Below are positions 8,483-17,060 of a stretch of 64,000 nt of DNA, piece after piece. The DNA comes from Acidovorax sp. KKS102 (lineage in GTDB: Bacteria > Pseudomonadota > Gammaproteobacteria > Burkholderiales > Burkholderiaceae_C): positions 1,488,001-1,552,000 of the forward strand of contig NC_018708.1 of the NCBI RefSeq assembly GCF_000302535.1, in the 5' to 3' direction. The position numbers were made by a program, and so were the translations under genes. The notes beneath the pieces are model-generated. The model saw only the letters and a program-made list of their open reading frames with translations. It did no database searches and was not told the DNA's origin. The number at the start of each line of letters is the position of its first letter. Position 1 is the stretch's first letter.

Positions 8483-9284
8483 GGGGCGCCTCTTCTTGCT
8501 GCGGGGTGTAGGGGGGCTCGAAGCAGTCGCGGAAGGTGAAGACCACCGAGGTGAAGAACATGGCCGCCAACATCATGGCAGCGCCCACCATGATGCCACC
8601 GGCCATCGATCCCGCAAGCCCCGCCACAGCCAGCAGGGCCGACACGATGCTGACCACCAGCCCGCCCAGCAAAAACACCCCCAGCCAGCCCAGCCCATAG
8701 ACAAGGAACGCGCCAAAGTTGCGCACGCAGGCCACGATACTGAAGAACAACGCCTTGACTGGTGGCACGCCATGCCAGTGCACGAGGCCCGGTGCATGCC
8801 AGAACAGCAGCGATAGCGGCAGGTACAACAGCATCGACAGCCACATGGCGCGCTGGAAGTCCGGGTTCTCGGCAATCTCCCGGGTCATGGGCGCGCCGCC
8901 CAGGTACACCTGCGCAAACTGGCCGCCGTCCAGCAGGGCCGACAGCCCCATGATGCCGAGGAAAGCCACCGCATACAGCACACCCAGCGTGAGCATGTCG
9001 CGCAGCCTCTCGCGCCCGGTGCGAAACGCCACCAGCAGCACCGTGGGCATCGGAAACCGCCCTTGCGATGCCTGCGCCGCCGCCACCATCATGGCCAGCG
9101 TGGCCGACGGCAGCAGTGCGAGGGCAATGGCCGGGCCCACCAGCGGAATCATCGTGGCCAGCGACATCGCCGCCATGGTCATGAAGAACAGCGCAGCTAG
9201 CGCCATGGGCTGCCGCCAGAACGCCCGAACGCCGAGCTTGACCCAGGCCATGCCGGTGCGTGCGGGAACGATGTGGAGTTTCAT
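8430..9284 (-). CDS. BPSS1780-like inner-membrane protein
   Basis: A 284-residue polytopic membrane protein with about six or seven hydrophobic segments (examples LAALFFMTMAAMSLATMIPL, LFWHAPGLVHWHGVPPVKAL, GWLGVFLLGGLVVSIVSALL). The N-terminal MKLHIVPARTGMAWVKLGVRAF and the FWHAPGLVHWHG motif match a family of betaproteobacterial membrane proteins of unknown function (BPSS1780 type, from memory). The start at 9284 is chosen because the conserved N-terminus begins there; the frame is open 75 nt further. The C-terminal tail is Pro-rich and overlaps the FecR gene. Confidence 0.65.
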   Translation of the reverse strand: MKLHIVPARTGMAWVKLGVRAFWRQPMALAALFFMTMAAMSLATMIPLVGPAIALALLPSATLAMMVAAAQASQGRFPMPTVLLVAFRTGRERLRDMLTLGVLYAVAFLGIMGLSALLDGGQFAQVYLGGAPMTREIAENPDFQRAMWLSMLLYLPLSLLFWHAPGLVHWHGVPPVKALFFSIVACVRNFGAFLVYGLGWLGVFLLGGLVVSIVSALLAVAGLAGSMAGGIMVGAAMMLAAMFFTSVVFTFRDCFEPPYTPQQEEAPHDTPPPSPPDAPPAGPL

Positions 9285-9435
9285 GAATACGTTGGAAAGG
9301 AGGAGAGGCTCGCACCGCCAGCTGTGCCCTGGCGCCAACAGGGGGGCGTCGAGCGGCATTGGATGTCGGGTGGGCGAATAAGGCCGAATTTACCCCACCG
9401 CCCCAAACCGTTGGCCGGGTCAGGGGTTAGTGGGA

Positions 9436-10389
9436 TCAGCCCGCGTGTACGGGCAGGGCCAGGCGCCCGCGCAGCACGCGCTCGAAGTGCGTGGGGTCGT
9501 GCGGCTTGAGCATGGAGGCCTCGCGCGGCAGGTAGAAGTCCCACAGGCGTGAAATCCAGAACCGCAGAGCCCCGGCGCGCAGCATGGCGGGCAGCAGCTC
9601 GCGCTCGGCCGTCGTCAGCGGGCGCACGGCCTGGTAAGCGTCGAGCATGCGCGTGGCGCGCTCGGCGTCATGCGTGCCGGTGGGCAGGTCGATGCACCAG
9701 TCGTTCAGGCACACGGCCAGGTCAAACAGCCAGGTGTCCACCCCTGCAAAGTAGAAGTCGAAAAAGCCCGTCAGCTCTTCCCCTTCAAACATCACGTTGT
9801 CGCGGAACAGGTCGGCATGCACGGGCCCGCGTGGCAGAGCGGCGTAGGCGGAGCTGGCCGCCACATGGTTCTGGTAGGCCAGCTCGGACCGCAGCAGTGC
9901 GGCCTGCGCAGCGTCAATGTGGGGCAGCACCACCGGCACCGTCTCGTTCCACCAGGGCAGCCCACGCAGGTTGGGCTGGTGGCGGTCAAAATCGCGGCCC
10001 GCCAGGTGCATGCGGGCCAGCATGGTGCCCACGGCAGCGCAGTGCACGCCCTGTGGGGCCAGCTGGCTCTTGCCGCGCAGCTTGTTGACCACGGCGGCGG
10101 GCTTGCCGCACACGGTGTGCAGGATGTCACCGTTCTTGTCGGCGCGCGGGTCGGGCACGGGCACGCCGCCGTGCGCCAGGTGCTTCATCAGGTACAGGTA
10201 GAACGGCAACTGCTCGGCCGTGAGGCGCTCGAACAGCGTCAGCACGAACTCGCCCTGGTCGCTGGTCAGAAAGTAGTTGGTGTTCTCGATGCCGCCCTCA
10301 ATGCCGCGCAGCTCCACCAGCTCGCCCAGTTGCAAACGGCGCAGCAACTCGCGCGCCTCGGGATTGGAGACTTCGGTAAAAACGGCCAT
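9436..10389 (-). CDS. thrB: Homoserine kinase, APH-fold type
   Basis: Phosphorylates homoserine in threonine biosynthesis. The 317-residue protein belongs to the aminoglycoside-phosphotransferase-fold homoserine kinases found in pseudomonads and betaproteobacteria, not to the GHMP family of E. coli. The start MAVFTEVS, the [12 protein letters not shown] nucleotide loop, the Brenner motif [14 protein letters not shown] (about 190-203) with catalytic Asp, and [15 protein letters not shown] holding the metal-binding acidic residue are all seen. It lies beside a DUF2782 gene and polA, the same order that I remember from Pseudomonas, which supports the call. Confidence 0.92.
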   Translation of the reverse strand: MAVFTEVSNPEARELLRRLQLGELVELRGIEGGIENTNYFLTSDQGEFVLTLFERLTAEQLPFYLYLMKHLAHGGVPVPDPRADKNGDILHTVCGKPAAVVNKLRGKSQLAPQGVHCAAVGTMLARMHLAGRDFDRHQPNLRGLPWWNETVPVVLPHIDAAQAALLRSELAYQNHVAASSAYAALPRGPVHADLFRDNVMFEGEELTGFFDFYFAGVDTWLFDLAVCLNDWCIDLPTGTHDAERATRMLDAYQAVRPLTTAERELLPAMLRAGALRFWISRLWDFYLPREASMLKPHDPTHFERVLRGRLALPVHAG

Positions 10390-10493
10390 CGCTCAGGGGG
10401 TCGAAGAAAAAAGAAAGAGGAAGGGGCGGGACAACGGGGGCAAGCGGAGGCTTAACTGGCGGCAGCGCAGTGCGCGCGCCACCCTGCAGCCCA

Positions 10494-10862
10494 TCAGAAC
10501 TTGAACACGTTCCAGACGCGGGGCGCCGTGGTGGTCTCGGCGCCATTGTTGCCGCCAGCGCGGCTGCGCGCGCCGTCGGGCGACTGCACTTCGTAGGCGG
10601 GCAAGTTGCCGGTCTTGGGCTGTACCGAGATGTTCTGGGTTTGCCCGCCCACGCGCAGTTCATCCACACGGCTGCCTGCGTCTTCGATCTGGATGCGCTC
10701 CGTGCGCTGGTTGCTGCGGCCGGACAGGGGCTCGGGATCGGACAGCGCATCGCGCTGGTTACCAGCGCCTGCGGTGGTGGCAGCAGGGGATGGGGGTGGG
10801 GTTTGGGCCAGGGCATTGCCGCAGGCCATGCCCAGCAGCAGGAGAAGGTGAACAGCGCGCAT
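10494..10862 (-). CDS. DUF2782 family exported small protein
   Basis: 122 residues with a signal peptide MRAVHLLLLLGMACGNALAQ and a short mature domain. The conserved block ERIQIEDAGSRVDELRVGG followed by QTQNISVQPK and LPAYEV matches DUF2782, a family of unknown function that usually sits between thrB and polA. The start at 10862 gives a proper signal peptide; the frame is open 63 nt further. It is divergent from polA with a 52-bp gap. Same strand as thrB, about 100 nt upstream of it, so the two may be co-transcribed. Confidence 0.75.
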   Translation of the reverse strand: MRAVHLLLLLGMACGNALAQTPPPSPAATTAGAGNQRDALSDPEPLSGRSNQRTERIQIEDAGSRVDELRVGGQTQNISVQPKTGNLPAYEVQSPDGARSRAGGNNGAETTTAPRVWNVFKF

Positions 10863-10914
10863 CGGGCGATTGTAGAGCGCCGCCCGGCGGGCGCTGCCCG
10901 TGCACAATTGCCGG

Positions 10915-13713
10915 ATGAGCAACAAAAAGACCCTGGTGCTGGTGGACGGCTCCAGCTACCTCTACCGCGCCTTCCACGCCATGCCCGACCTGCGGGCCGT
11001 GCCGGGCGACCCTACCAGCCCTGCCACCGGTGCCATTCGCGGCATGATCAACATGATGCAGGCCCTGCGCAAAGAGGTGGTGGCCGACTACGCCGTGTGC
11101 GTGTTCGACGCCTCGGGCCCCACCTTCCGCGATGCCCTGTACACCGAATACAAGGCCACGCGCTCTCCCATGCCCGACGATCTGCGCAGCCAGATCGAGC
11201 CCATCCACGAAGTGGTGGACCTGCTGGGCTGGAAGGTGGTGGCCGTGCCCGGCGTGGAGGCCGACGACGTCATCGCCACCATGGCCCACATGGCCGCAGC
11301 GCAGGGCATTGAGGTTATCGTGTCCAGCGGCGACAAGGATTTGAGCCAGCTGGTCAACGAGCACATCACCATCATCGACACCATGAGCGGCAAGCGCCGC
11401 GACGTGGCGGGCGTGACGGCCGAGTTTGGCGTGCCCCCCGCGCTGATGGTGGACTATCAGGCCCTGGTGGGCGACACCGTGGACAACGTGCCCGGCGTGA
11501 CCAAGGTCGGCCCCAAGACCGCCGCCAAGTGGCTGGAAGAATATGGCTCGCTCGACAACCTGATTGCCAACGCCGATGCCATCAAGGGCGTGGCGGGCAA
11601 CAACCTGCGCGAGGCCATTGCAAGCGGCCAACTGGCCTTGAGCCGCCAGCTCGTCACCATGAAGACAGACTGCGCGCTGGCCGACTACATTCCCGGCCTG
11701 CCCGCGTTTGACGACATCACACTGGATGCGCCCGACAACGAGGGCCTGCTGCCGTTTTACGAAAAGTACGGCTTCAAGGGCCTGGCCGCCGCCATCAAGG
11801 GCGCTGCAGCCCCGGCCACAGCAGCCCCCACCGTCGCCATGCCCGGCCAAAGCGGCGACCTGTTCGCGGACCACTCCGCCAGCACCGTGGCCGAAGAAGC
11901 CCAGCACCGCACGGTGGTGTACGACACCATCCTCAACTGGGCCGACTTTGACCAGTGGCTAGAGCGCCTGCACAAAGCCCCGCTCACGGCCATCGACACC
12001 GAGACCGATTCGCTGGACGAGATGCGCGCGCAAATCGTCGGCATCAGCTTCAGCGTGCAGCCCGGCGAAGCCGCCTACATCCCCCTGCGCCACGAAGGCC
12101 CCGATGCGCCCGCGCAGTTGCCGCTGGATGAAGTGCTCGCCCGCCTCAAACCCTGGCTGGAGGACCCCAAGCACCACAAGCTGGGCCAGCACATCAAATA
12201 CGACCGCCATGTGTTCGCCAACCACGGCATCGAAGTGCAGGGCTACGCGCACGACACCATGCTGCAAAGCTATGTGCTCGAAGTGCACAAGCCCCACAAC
12301 CTGACCAGCCTGGCCGAGCGCCACACGGGCCGCAAAGGCATCACCTACGAAGACCTGTGCGGCAAAGGCGCGCACCAGATTCCGTTTGCGCAAGTGCCGG
12401 TAGACAAAGCCGCCGCCTACTCGTGCGAAGACTCCGACCAGACCCTGGACGTGCACAACGCCCTGTGGCCGCTGCTGCAGGCCGATGACAAACTGCGCTT
12501 TATCTACGAGCTGGAGATCGCCAGCAGTGAGGCCCTGTACCGCATCGAACGCAACGGCGTGCTGATTGACGCGCCCACGCTGGCCGCCCAAAGCCACGAA
12601 CTGGGCCAGCGCATCTTGCAGCTCGAAACCGAGGCGTATGAAATTGCGGGCCAGCCCTTCAACCTGAGCAGCCCCAAGCAGCTCGGCGAAATCTTCTTTG
12701 ACAAGCTGGGCATGCCCGTGGTGAAGAAGACCGCCACCGGTGCCCGCAGCACCGACGAGGAAGTGCTGGAAAAACTGGCCGAGGACTACCCCCTGCCCGC
12801 CAAACTGCTGGAGCACCGCAGCCTCGTCAAGCTCAAGGGCACCTACACCGACAAGCTGGCCCAGCTGGCCCTGCCACGCACCGGCCGCGTGCACACGCAC
12901 TACGCGCAGGCCGTGGCCGTCACAGGCCGCTTGTCCAGCAACGACCCCAACCTGCAGAACATCCCCATCCGCACGCCCGAAGGCCGCCGCGTGCGCGAGG
13001 CCTTTGTGGCCCCTGCGGGCCGCGTGATTGCGAGTGCCGACTACTCGCAAATCGAACTGCGCATCATGGCCCACCTGAGCGGCGACCACTCGCTGCTGCA
13101 CGCCTTCCACGCCGGGCTGGATGTGCACCGCGCCACTGCTGCCGAAGTGTTTGGTGTGGAAGTGGACCAGGTCACCAGCGAGCAGCGCCGCTACGCCAAG
13201 GTCATCAACTTTGGCCTCATCTACGGCATGAGCAGCTTTGGCCTGGCCAAGAACTTAGGCATCGAAACCAAGGCCGCAGCCGCCTACATCGACAAATACT
13301 TCCAGCGCTACCCCGGCGTGAAGCAGTACATGGACGACACCAAGGCCGCCGCCAAATCCATGGGCTATGTCGAAACCGTGTTTGGCCGCCGCCTGTACCT
13401 GCCCGAAATCAACTCCCCCAACGGCCCCCGCCGCGCCGGGGCCGAACGCGCCGCCATCAACGCGCCCATGCAGGGCACGGCGGCCGACCTCATCAAGCTG
13501 GCCATGGTGGCGGTGCAGAAGGAGCTGGACGCCCACAAGACAGATATCAAGATGATCATGCAGGTGCACGACGAACTGGTGTTCGAACTGCCCGAGAGCG
13601 AAGTGGACTGGCTCAAGACCCACATCCCGCGCCTGATGGCGGAAGTGGCGGCGCTGAAGGTGCCGTTATTGGCGGAAGTGGGGGTGGGGGCTAATTGGGA
13701 TAAGGCGCATTGA
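10915..13713 (+). CDS. polA: DNA polymerase I
   Basis: Full-length three-domain enzyme of 932 residues for Okazaki-fragment processing and gap repair. The N-terminal 5'-3' exonuclease domain shows LVDGSSYLYRAFHA, EADDVIATMA and SSGDKDLSQLV. The middle 3'-5' exonuclease domain is intact, with TAIDTETDSLDEM keeping the Asp-x-Glu metal ligands, and so should proofread. The polymerase domain has motif A ASADYSQIELRIMAH, the O-helix RRYAKVINFGLIYGMSSFG and motif C IMQVHDELVFE. The ATG at 10915 gives the family N-terminus MSNKKTLVLVDG. Divergent from the DUF2782 gene. Confidence 0.97.
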   Translation: MSNKKTLVLVDGSSYLYRAFHAMPDLRAVPGDPTSPATGAIRGMINMMQALRKEVVADYAVCVFDASGPTFRDALYTEYKATRSPMPDDLRSQIEPIHEVVDLLGWKVVAVPGVEADDVIATMAHMAAAQGIEVIVSSGDKDLSQLVNEHITIIDTMSGKRRDVAGVTAEFGVPPALMVDYQALVGDTVDNVPGVTKVGPKTAAKWLEEYGSLDNLIANADAIKGVAGNNLREAIASGQLALSRQLVTMKTDCALADYIPGLPAFDDITLDAPDNEGLLPFYEKYGFKGLAAAIKGAAAPATAAPTVAMPGQSGDLFADHSASTVAEEAQHRTVVYDTILNWADFDQWLERLHKAPLTAIDTETDSLDEMRAQIVGISFSVQPGEAAYIPLRHEGPDAPAQLPLDEVLARLKPWLEDPKHHKLGQHIKYDRHVFANHGIEVQGYAHDTMLQSYVLEVHKPHNLTSLAERHTGRKGITYEDLCGKGAHQIPFAQVPVDKAAAYSCEDSDQTLDVHNALWPLLQADDKLRFIYELEIASSEALYRIERNGVLIDAPTLAAQSHELGQRILQLETEAYEIAGQPFNLSSPKQLGEIFFDKLGMPVVKKTATGARSTDEEVLEKLAEDYPLPAKLLEHRSLVKLKGTYTDKLAQLALPRTGRVHTHYAQAVAVTGRLSSNDPNLQNIPIRTPEGRRVREAFVAPAGRVIASADYSQIELRIMAHLSGDHSLLHAFHAGLDVHRATAAEVFGVEVDQVTSEQRRYAKVINFGLIYGMSSFGLAKNLGIETKAAAAYIDKYFQRYPGVKQYMDDTKAAAKSMGYVETVFGRRLYLPEINSPNGPRRAGAERAAINAPMQGTAADLIKLAMVAVQKELDAHKTDIKMIMQVHDELVFELPESEVDWLKTHIPRLMAEVAALKVPLLAEVGVGANWDKAH

Positions 13714-13747
13714 GCCCACCCATGCTCAAGCTCTGCAAATTAATTTA

Positions 13748-14242
13748 ATGAGAGTGAGACCTGATATGAGCGACCCTGATTTTGGATTTGCCGCTGGAAC
13801 CTTGGTCCGTACGAAGGAAGGCTCCAAACCGATCGAAGATGTCAAAGTGGGTGAGTGGGTCCTGACATTTCCCGATATGCAGACACCGCCAAGCAACAAA
13901 AGGGAGGAAAGCGAGTACATCTTCGCAAAGGTCGCGGAAGTCTGGCGTATTCCAGAAAGTTCTCTATCGAGGTTGCTGATTGATCACTTGGCCAATAACC
14001 AGCGTGATGAAATTTTTGCGACGCCCAACCAACCCATCTATTTGGCGAACCATGGTTGGGCAAAGTTACAAAGCCTGAGGGCTACAAGCACGTTGGAGAA
14101 CTATTACTTCGGGAATTTGATGGTGGCCAGGAACTACGCTGACGCGAAGCCTGGGGTTGCCTATAACCTGTCGCTGGACACGCATCACACGTTTTACGTC
14201 GGTGTCCATGGCGTTTGGGCGCACTCGTGCAGCATCGACTGA
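13748..14242 (+). CDS. Stand-alone Hint-domain protein (polymorphic-toxin type), Cys1 replaced
   Basis: A 164-residue protein consisting almost only of a Hint (hedgehog/intein) module. Block A reads GFAAGTLVRTKEGSKPIEDV, followed by KVGEWVLT, and the C-terminal blocks read NQPIYLANHGWAKL and YNLSLDTHHTFYVGVHGVWA ending HSC. In active pretoxin Hint domains the first residue is Cys (CFAAGT or CFVAGT); here it is Gly, so the N-S acyl shift should fail. A second start, ATG 13766, is equally possible. Base composition (about 50% GC) is far below the neighbours, as expected for transferred DNA. No toxin, Rhs core or immunity gene lies beside it, so it looks like a remnant of a polymorphic toxin locus. 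Confidence 0.75.
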   Translation: MRVRPDMSDPDFGFAAGTLVRTKEGSKPIEDVKVGEWVLTFPDMQTPPSNKREESEYIFAKVAEVWRIPESSLSRLLIDHLANNQRDEIFATPNQPIYLANHGWAKLQSLRATSTLENYYFGNLMVARNYADAKPGVAYNLSLDTHHTFYVGVHGVWAHSCSID

Positions 14243-14260
14243 CCCGCTTTCCCTTGTTGA

Positions 14261-14281
14261 TTGAGAGGTTTCCCCTCTCAA
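14261..14281. terminator. Hairpin after the Hint gene
   Basis: TTGAGAGG and CCTCTCAA form a perfect 8-bp stem with a 5-nt loop, 19 nt after the stop codon. There is no T run, so termination is only possible. Confidence 0.35.
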
Positions 14282-14408
14282 GCCAGACTGAGGCAGCGTA
14301 GCCGGCGGAATGCCCGCCATTGCAGGAGCCCCGGCGCGACCTCTTTTGCTCTCGCCGTCCGGCAACCGCAAGTCAATCGCCCCTTCTAACTTCATTTGGG
14401 AGTCCTTG

Positions 14409-15314
14409 ATGTCTGAACCTACCTCCTACATCCCCCCCGCCATCTGGCAATGGAACAAAGCAAACGGCGGCCAGTTCGCCAGCATCAACCGGCCGATCGC
14501 CGGAGCGACGCACGATAAAGAGCTGCCTGTGGGCAAGCACCCGCTGCAGCTGTATTCGCTGGGCACGCCCAATGGCGTAAAAGTCACTGTCATGCTGGAA
14601 GAGCTGCTGGCGCTGGGCCACAGCGGGGCGGAGTACGACGCGTGGCTGATTCGTATCAACGAGGGGGAGCAGTTTGGCAGTGGGTTCGTGTCTGTGAACC
14701 CCAACTCCAAAATCCCCGCGCTGCTGGACCGCACCGACCCCGCCAAACCGGTGCGCGTGTTCGAGTCCGGCGCCATCCTGATGTACCTGGCCGAGAAGTT
14801 CGGTAGCGCCTTCTTGCCCAAGGAGGGCGCGGCGCGGGCGGAGTGCCTGTCGTGGTTGTTCTGGCAGATGGGCAGTGCGCCGTTTGTGGGCGGCGGGTTT
14901 GGGCATTTTTATGCCTACGCGCCGGTCAAGATTGAGTACGCCATTGACCGCTATGCCATGGAGGCCAAGCGCCAGTTGGATGTGCTGAACCAGCGCCTGG
15001 CCGTGACCGAGTACGTGGCGGGCGATGAGTACACGGTGGGAGACATTGCGATCTGGCCCTGGTATGGCTTGCTGGTGAAAGGGCAGGCCTACAACGCTGG
15101 CGAGTTTTTGCAGGTGCACGAATACACGCATGTGGTGCGCTGGGCCGAGCAAGTAGCCAAGCGCCCTGCAGTGCAGCGGGGGCGCAAGGTGAACCGCGTG
15201 CAGGGCGACCCGGCCAGCCAGTTGCGCGAGCGGCATGACGCGAGCGACTTTGACACGAAGACGCAGGACAAGATCGAGGCTGCGGCAGCAGCAGATTCTT
15301 CACCCGCACGCTGA
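14409..15314 (+). CDS. yghU: YghU-type glutathione S-transferase / disulfide-bond oxidoreductase
   Basis: 301 residues of the Nu-class GST family, glutathione-dependent disulfide reductases active in the cytoplasm. The N-terminal extension with INRPIAGATHDKELPVGKHP is typical of YghU, followed by the thioredoxin-fold domain (LYSLGTPNGVKVTVMLEELL, then VNPNSKIPALLD and VFESGAILMYLAEKFG, the glutathione-binding ES motif) and the helical domain (GDEYTVGDIAIWPWY). The Thr-Pro-Asn at the active-site position fits the family, which lacks a catalytic cysteine. The ATG follows a GGGAG ribosome site. A second GST gene follows 22 nt later, so the two form an operon. Confidence 0.88.
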   Translation: MSEPTSYIPPAIWQWNKANGGQFASINRPIAGATHDKELPVGKHPLQLYSLGTPNGVKVTVMLEELLALGHSGAEYDAWLIRINEGEQFGSGFVSVNPNSKIPALLDRTDPAKPVRVFESGAILMYLAEKFGSAFLPKEGAARAECLSWLFWQMGSAPFVGGGFGHFYAYAPVKIEYAIDRYAMEAKRQLDVLNQRLAVTEYVAGDEYTVGDIAIWPWYGLLVKGQAYNAGEFLQVHEYTHVVRWAEQVAKRPAVQRGRKVNRVQGDPASQLRERHDASDFDTKTQDKIEAAAAADSSPAR

Positions 15315-15336
15315 TTGTTTTTTGCAAGGCGTCTCC

Positions 15337-15969
15337 ATGATCACCCTATACGACTGCTCCACCGCCCCCAGCCCGCGCCGTGCGCGCATCCTGCTGGCAG
15401 AAAAGGGCGTGGCCCACGACACCGTGCAGGTGGATCTGCGCAATGGCGAGCAACTGGGCGATGCCTACCGCCAGATCAACCCGCAGTGCACGGTGCCTGC
15501 GCTGCGCGCGGAAGACGGTTTGCTGTTGACCGACAACGCGGCGATCACGGCGTATGTGGAGGCGCGCTACCCGCAGCCTGCACTGCTGGGCGAGACGCCT
15601 GCAGAAAAGGCCGAGATTGCGAGCTGGAACTGGCGCATGGAGTTCGAAGGCCTGCAGGCCATTGCCGAGGCGCTGCGCAACAGCGCGCCCGCGATGGCCA
15701 ACCGGGCCTTGCCCGGCGCGGTGGACTACCCGCAAATCCCGGCCCTGGCCGAGCGTGGGCTGGTGCGTGTGGGGCAGTTTTTTGCCCTGCTCAACGAGCG
15801 CTTGGCAGACCGCGACTTCATCGCCACTGACCGCTTCAGCGTGGCCGACATCACGGCGGTGGTGGCGGTGGACTTTGCGCGTGTGGTCAAGCACAAACCG
15901 GGCGAGCAGCACCCAAACCTGTTGCGCTGGCGTGCGGCCATGGCGCAGCGGCCGTCGATGTCGCTCTAA
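15337..15969 (+). CDS. Glutathione S-transferase family protein
   Basis: 210 residues. The N-terminal thioredoxin-fold half contains LYDCSTAPSPRRARILLAEK with Ser/Thr near the catalytic position, the cis-Pro region INPQCTVPALRAEDG and LLTDNAAITAYVEARYP (glutathione gamma-glutamyl contact). The C-terminal half is helical, with FSVADITAVVAVDFARVV. The start at 15337 follows the end of yghU by 22 nt. Substrate is not apparent. Confidence 0.85.
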   Translation: MITLYDCSTAPSPRRARILLAEKGVAHDTVQVDLRNGEQLGDAYRQINPQCTVPALRAEDGLLLTDNAAITAYVEARYPQPALLGETPAEKAEIASWNWRMEFEGLQAIAEALRNSAPAMANRALPGAVDYPQIPALAERGLVRVGQFFALLNERLADRDFIATDRFSVADITAVVAVDFARVVKHKPGEQHPNLLRWRAAMAQRPSMSL

Positions 15970-16011
15970 CTATCGCGCTGCTCAAGCACCCGTTCTAGTC
16001 GCAATGGGTGG

Positions 16012-16046
16012 ATGCAAGGATTGCGCATCGGGCCTGTTCCTTGCAT
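16012..16046. promoter_or_regulatory. Candidate operator: interrupted palindrome before the LysR gene
   Basis: ATGCAAGGA at 16012-16020 and TCCTTGCAT at 16038-16046 are perfect inverted 9-bp arms 17 nt apart, ending 9 nt before the LysR start codon. The position would suit autorepression or an RNA hairpin in the leader; I cannot tell which. Confidence 0.4.
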
Positions 16047-16055
16047 TGTTAGTTG

Positions 16056-16985
16056 ATGCGCCTTCGCCACATAGAAGTTTTCAACGCCGTCATGCTCACC
16101 GGCAGCGTGAGCGCGGCGGCCCGCCTCATCAACGTCACGCAGCCTGCGGTCAGCCGCATCCTGGCGCATGCCGAATTGCAGCTGGGCTTTCCGCTGTTTC
16201 ACCGGCTCAAGGGCAAGCTGGTGCCCACCACCGAGGCGCAGACGTTGTACCCGCACATCGAGCGCCTGTTCACGCAGTTGGATGATGTGCAGCGCCTGGC
16301 CAACAGCCTCAAAAGCGACCGGCGCGAAGGGGAGTTGCACATCCTGAGCGTGCTGGCGTTGAGCTACGAGGTGCTGCCGCGCGCATTGCGGTTCTTCAGG
16401 CAAAAGCACCCGGATGTGCAGGTCACCATCGATGCGCTGCACTCGCCCCAGATCGTCTCGGCACTGGTGTTGCAGGAGGCGGATGTGGGTTTTGTGTTCA
16501 GTGCCATCGCACACCCCGCGTTGACGCAAGAGCATCTGGCCGATGGGCGCATGGTGTGTGTGGCGCCCAAGGGCATGCTGGGTACTGCGCTGGTGGCGGC
16601 CGGTGTGGTGCACCTGGCCGACCTGGCAGACACACCGGTGGTGCGGCTGGATGTACGCGACCCTATCGGCACGGTGGTCAACCACGCGTGCCGCGAGGCG
16701 GGTGTGGGCCTACAGACAGCGTTCACGGTGCAGACCTACCATGCGGCGCTGGCACTGGCACACCATGGTCACGCGGTGGCGCTGGTGGATGCCTGCACGG
16801 CGGCATCGGCCGACCGCAGCAAAGTGGATGTGCTGGCGCTCGCGCCGCACATTGCCGTGCCCATCAAGTCGCTGCGCACCGTGAACCGGCCCAGCTCACT
16901 GCTGGCCAGTGCCATGACGCAATGCATGCGCCAGGCGGTGGCAGAGACGCTGGAAGCGGTGGGCCTGCAGCCTGAGGTGGAATGA
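16056..16985 (+). CDS. LysR-family transcriptional regulator
   Basis: 309 residues. The N-terminal winged helix-turn-helix (residues 1-60) reads MRLRHIEVFNAVMLTGSVSA, ARLINVTQPAVSRILAHAE, QLGFPLFHRLKGKL; the rest is a two-lobe effector domain. The FNAVMLTGSVSAAARLINVT region resembles regulators of opine, D-amino-acid or lysine uptake genes (NocR/OccR/LysR side). The neighbours fit: the next genes are a DadA-like dehydrogenase, two amino-acid binding proteins and a racemase. The ATG at 16056 is preferred to the TTG just before. It converges on the DadA gene, so control of that set would be in trans. Confidence 0.88.
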   Translation: MRLRHIEVFNAVMLTGSVSAAARLINVTQPAVSRILAHAELQLGFPLFHRLKGKLVPTTEAQTLYPHIERLFTQLDDVQRLANSLKSDRREGELHILSVLALSYEVLPRALRFFRQKHPDVQVTIDALHSPQIVSALVLQEADVGFVFSAIAHPALTQEHLADGRMVCVAPKGMLGTALVAAGVVHLADLADTPVVRLDVRDPIGTVVNHACREAGVGLQTAFTVQTYHAALALAHHGHAVALVDACTAASADRSKVDVLALAPHIAVPIKSLRTVNRPSSLLASAMTQCMRQAVAETLEAVGLQPEVE

Positions 16986-17060
16986 ACGCTCCCCCCGCCG
17001 AGGCGGGCGGCACCTTAGGTTGCAATAGAGCGCTGGAGCGCGGTTGTGAGTGCGATGGGA

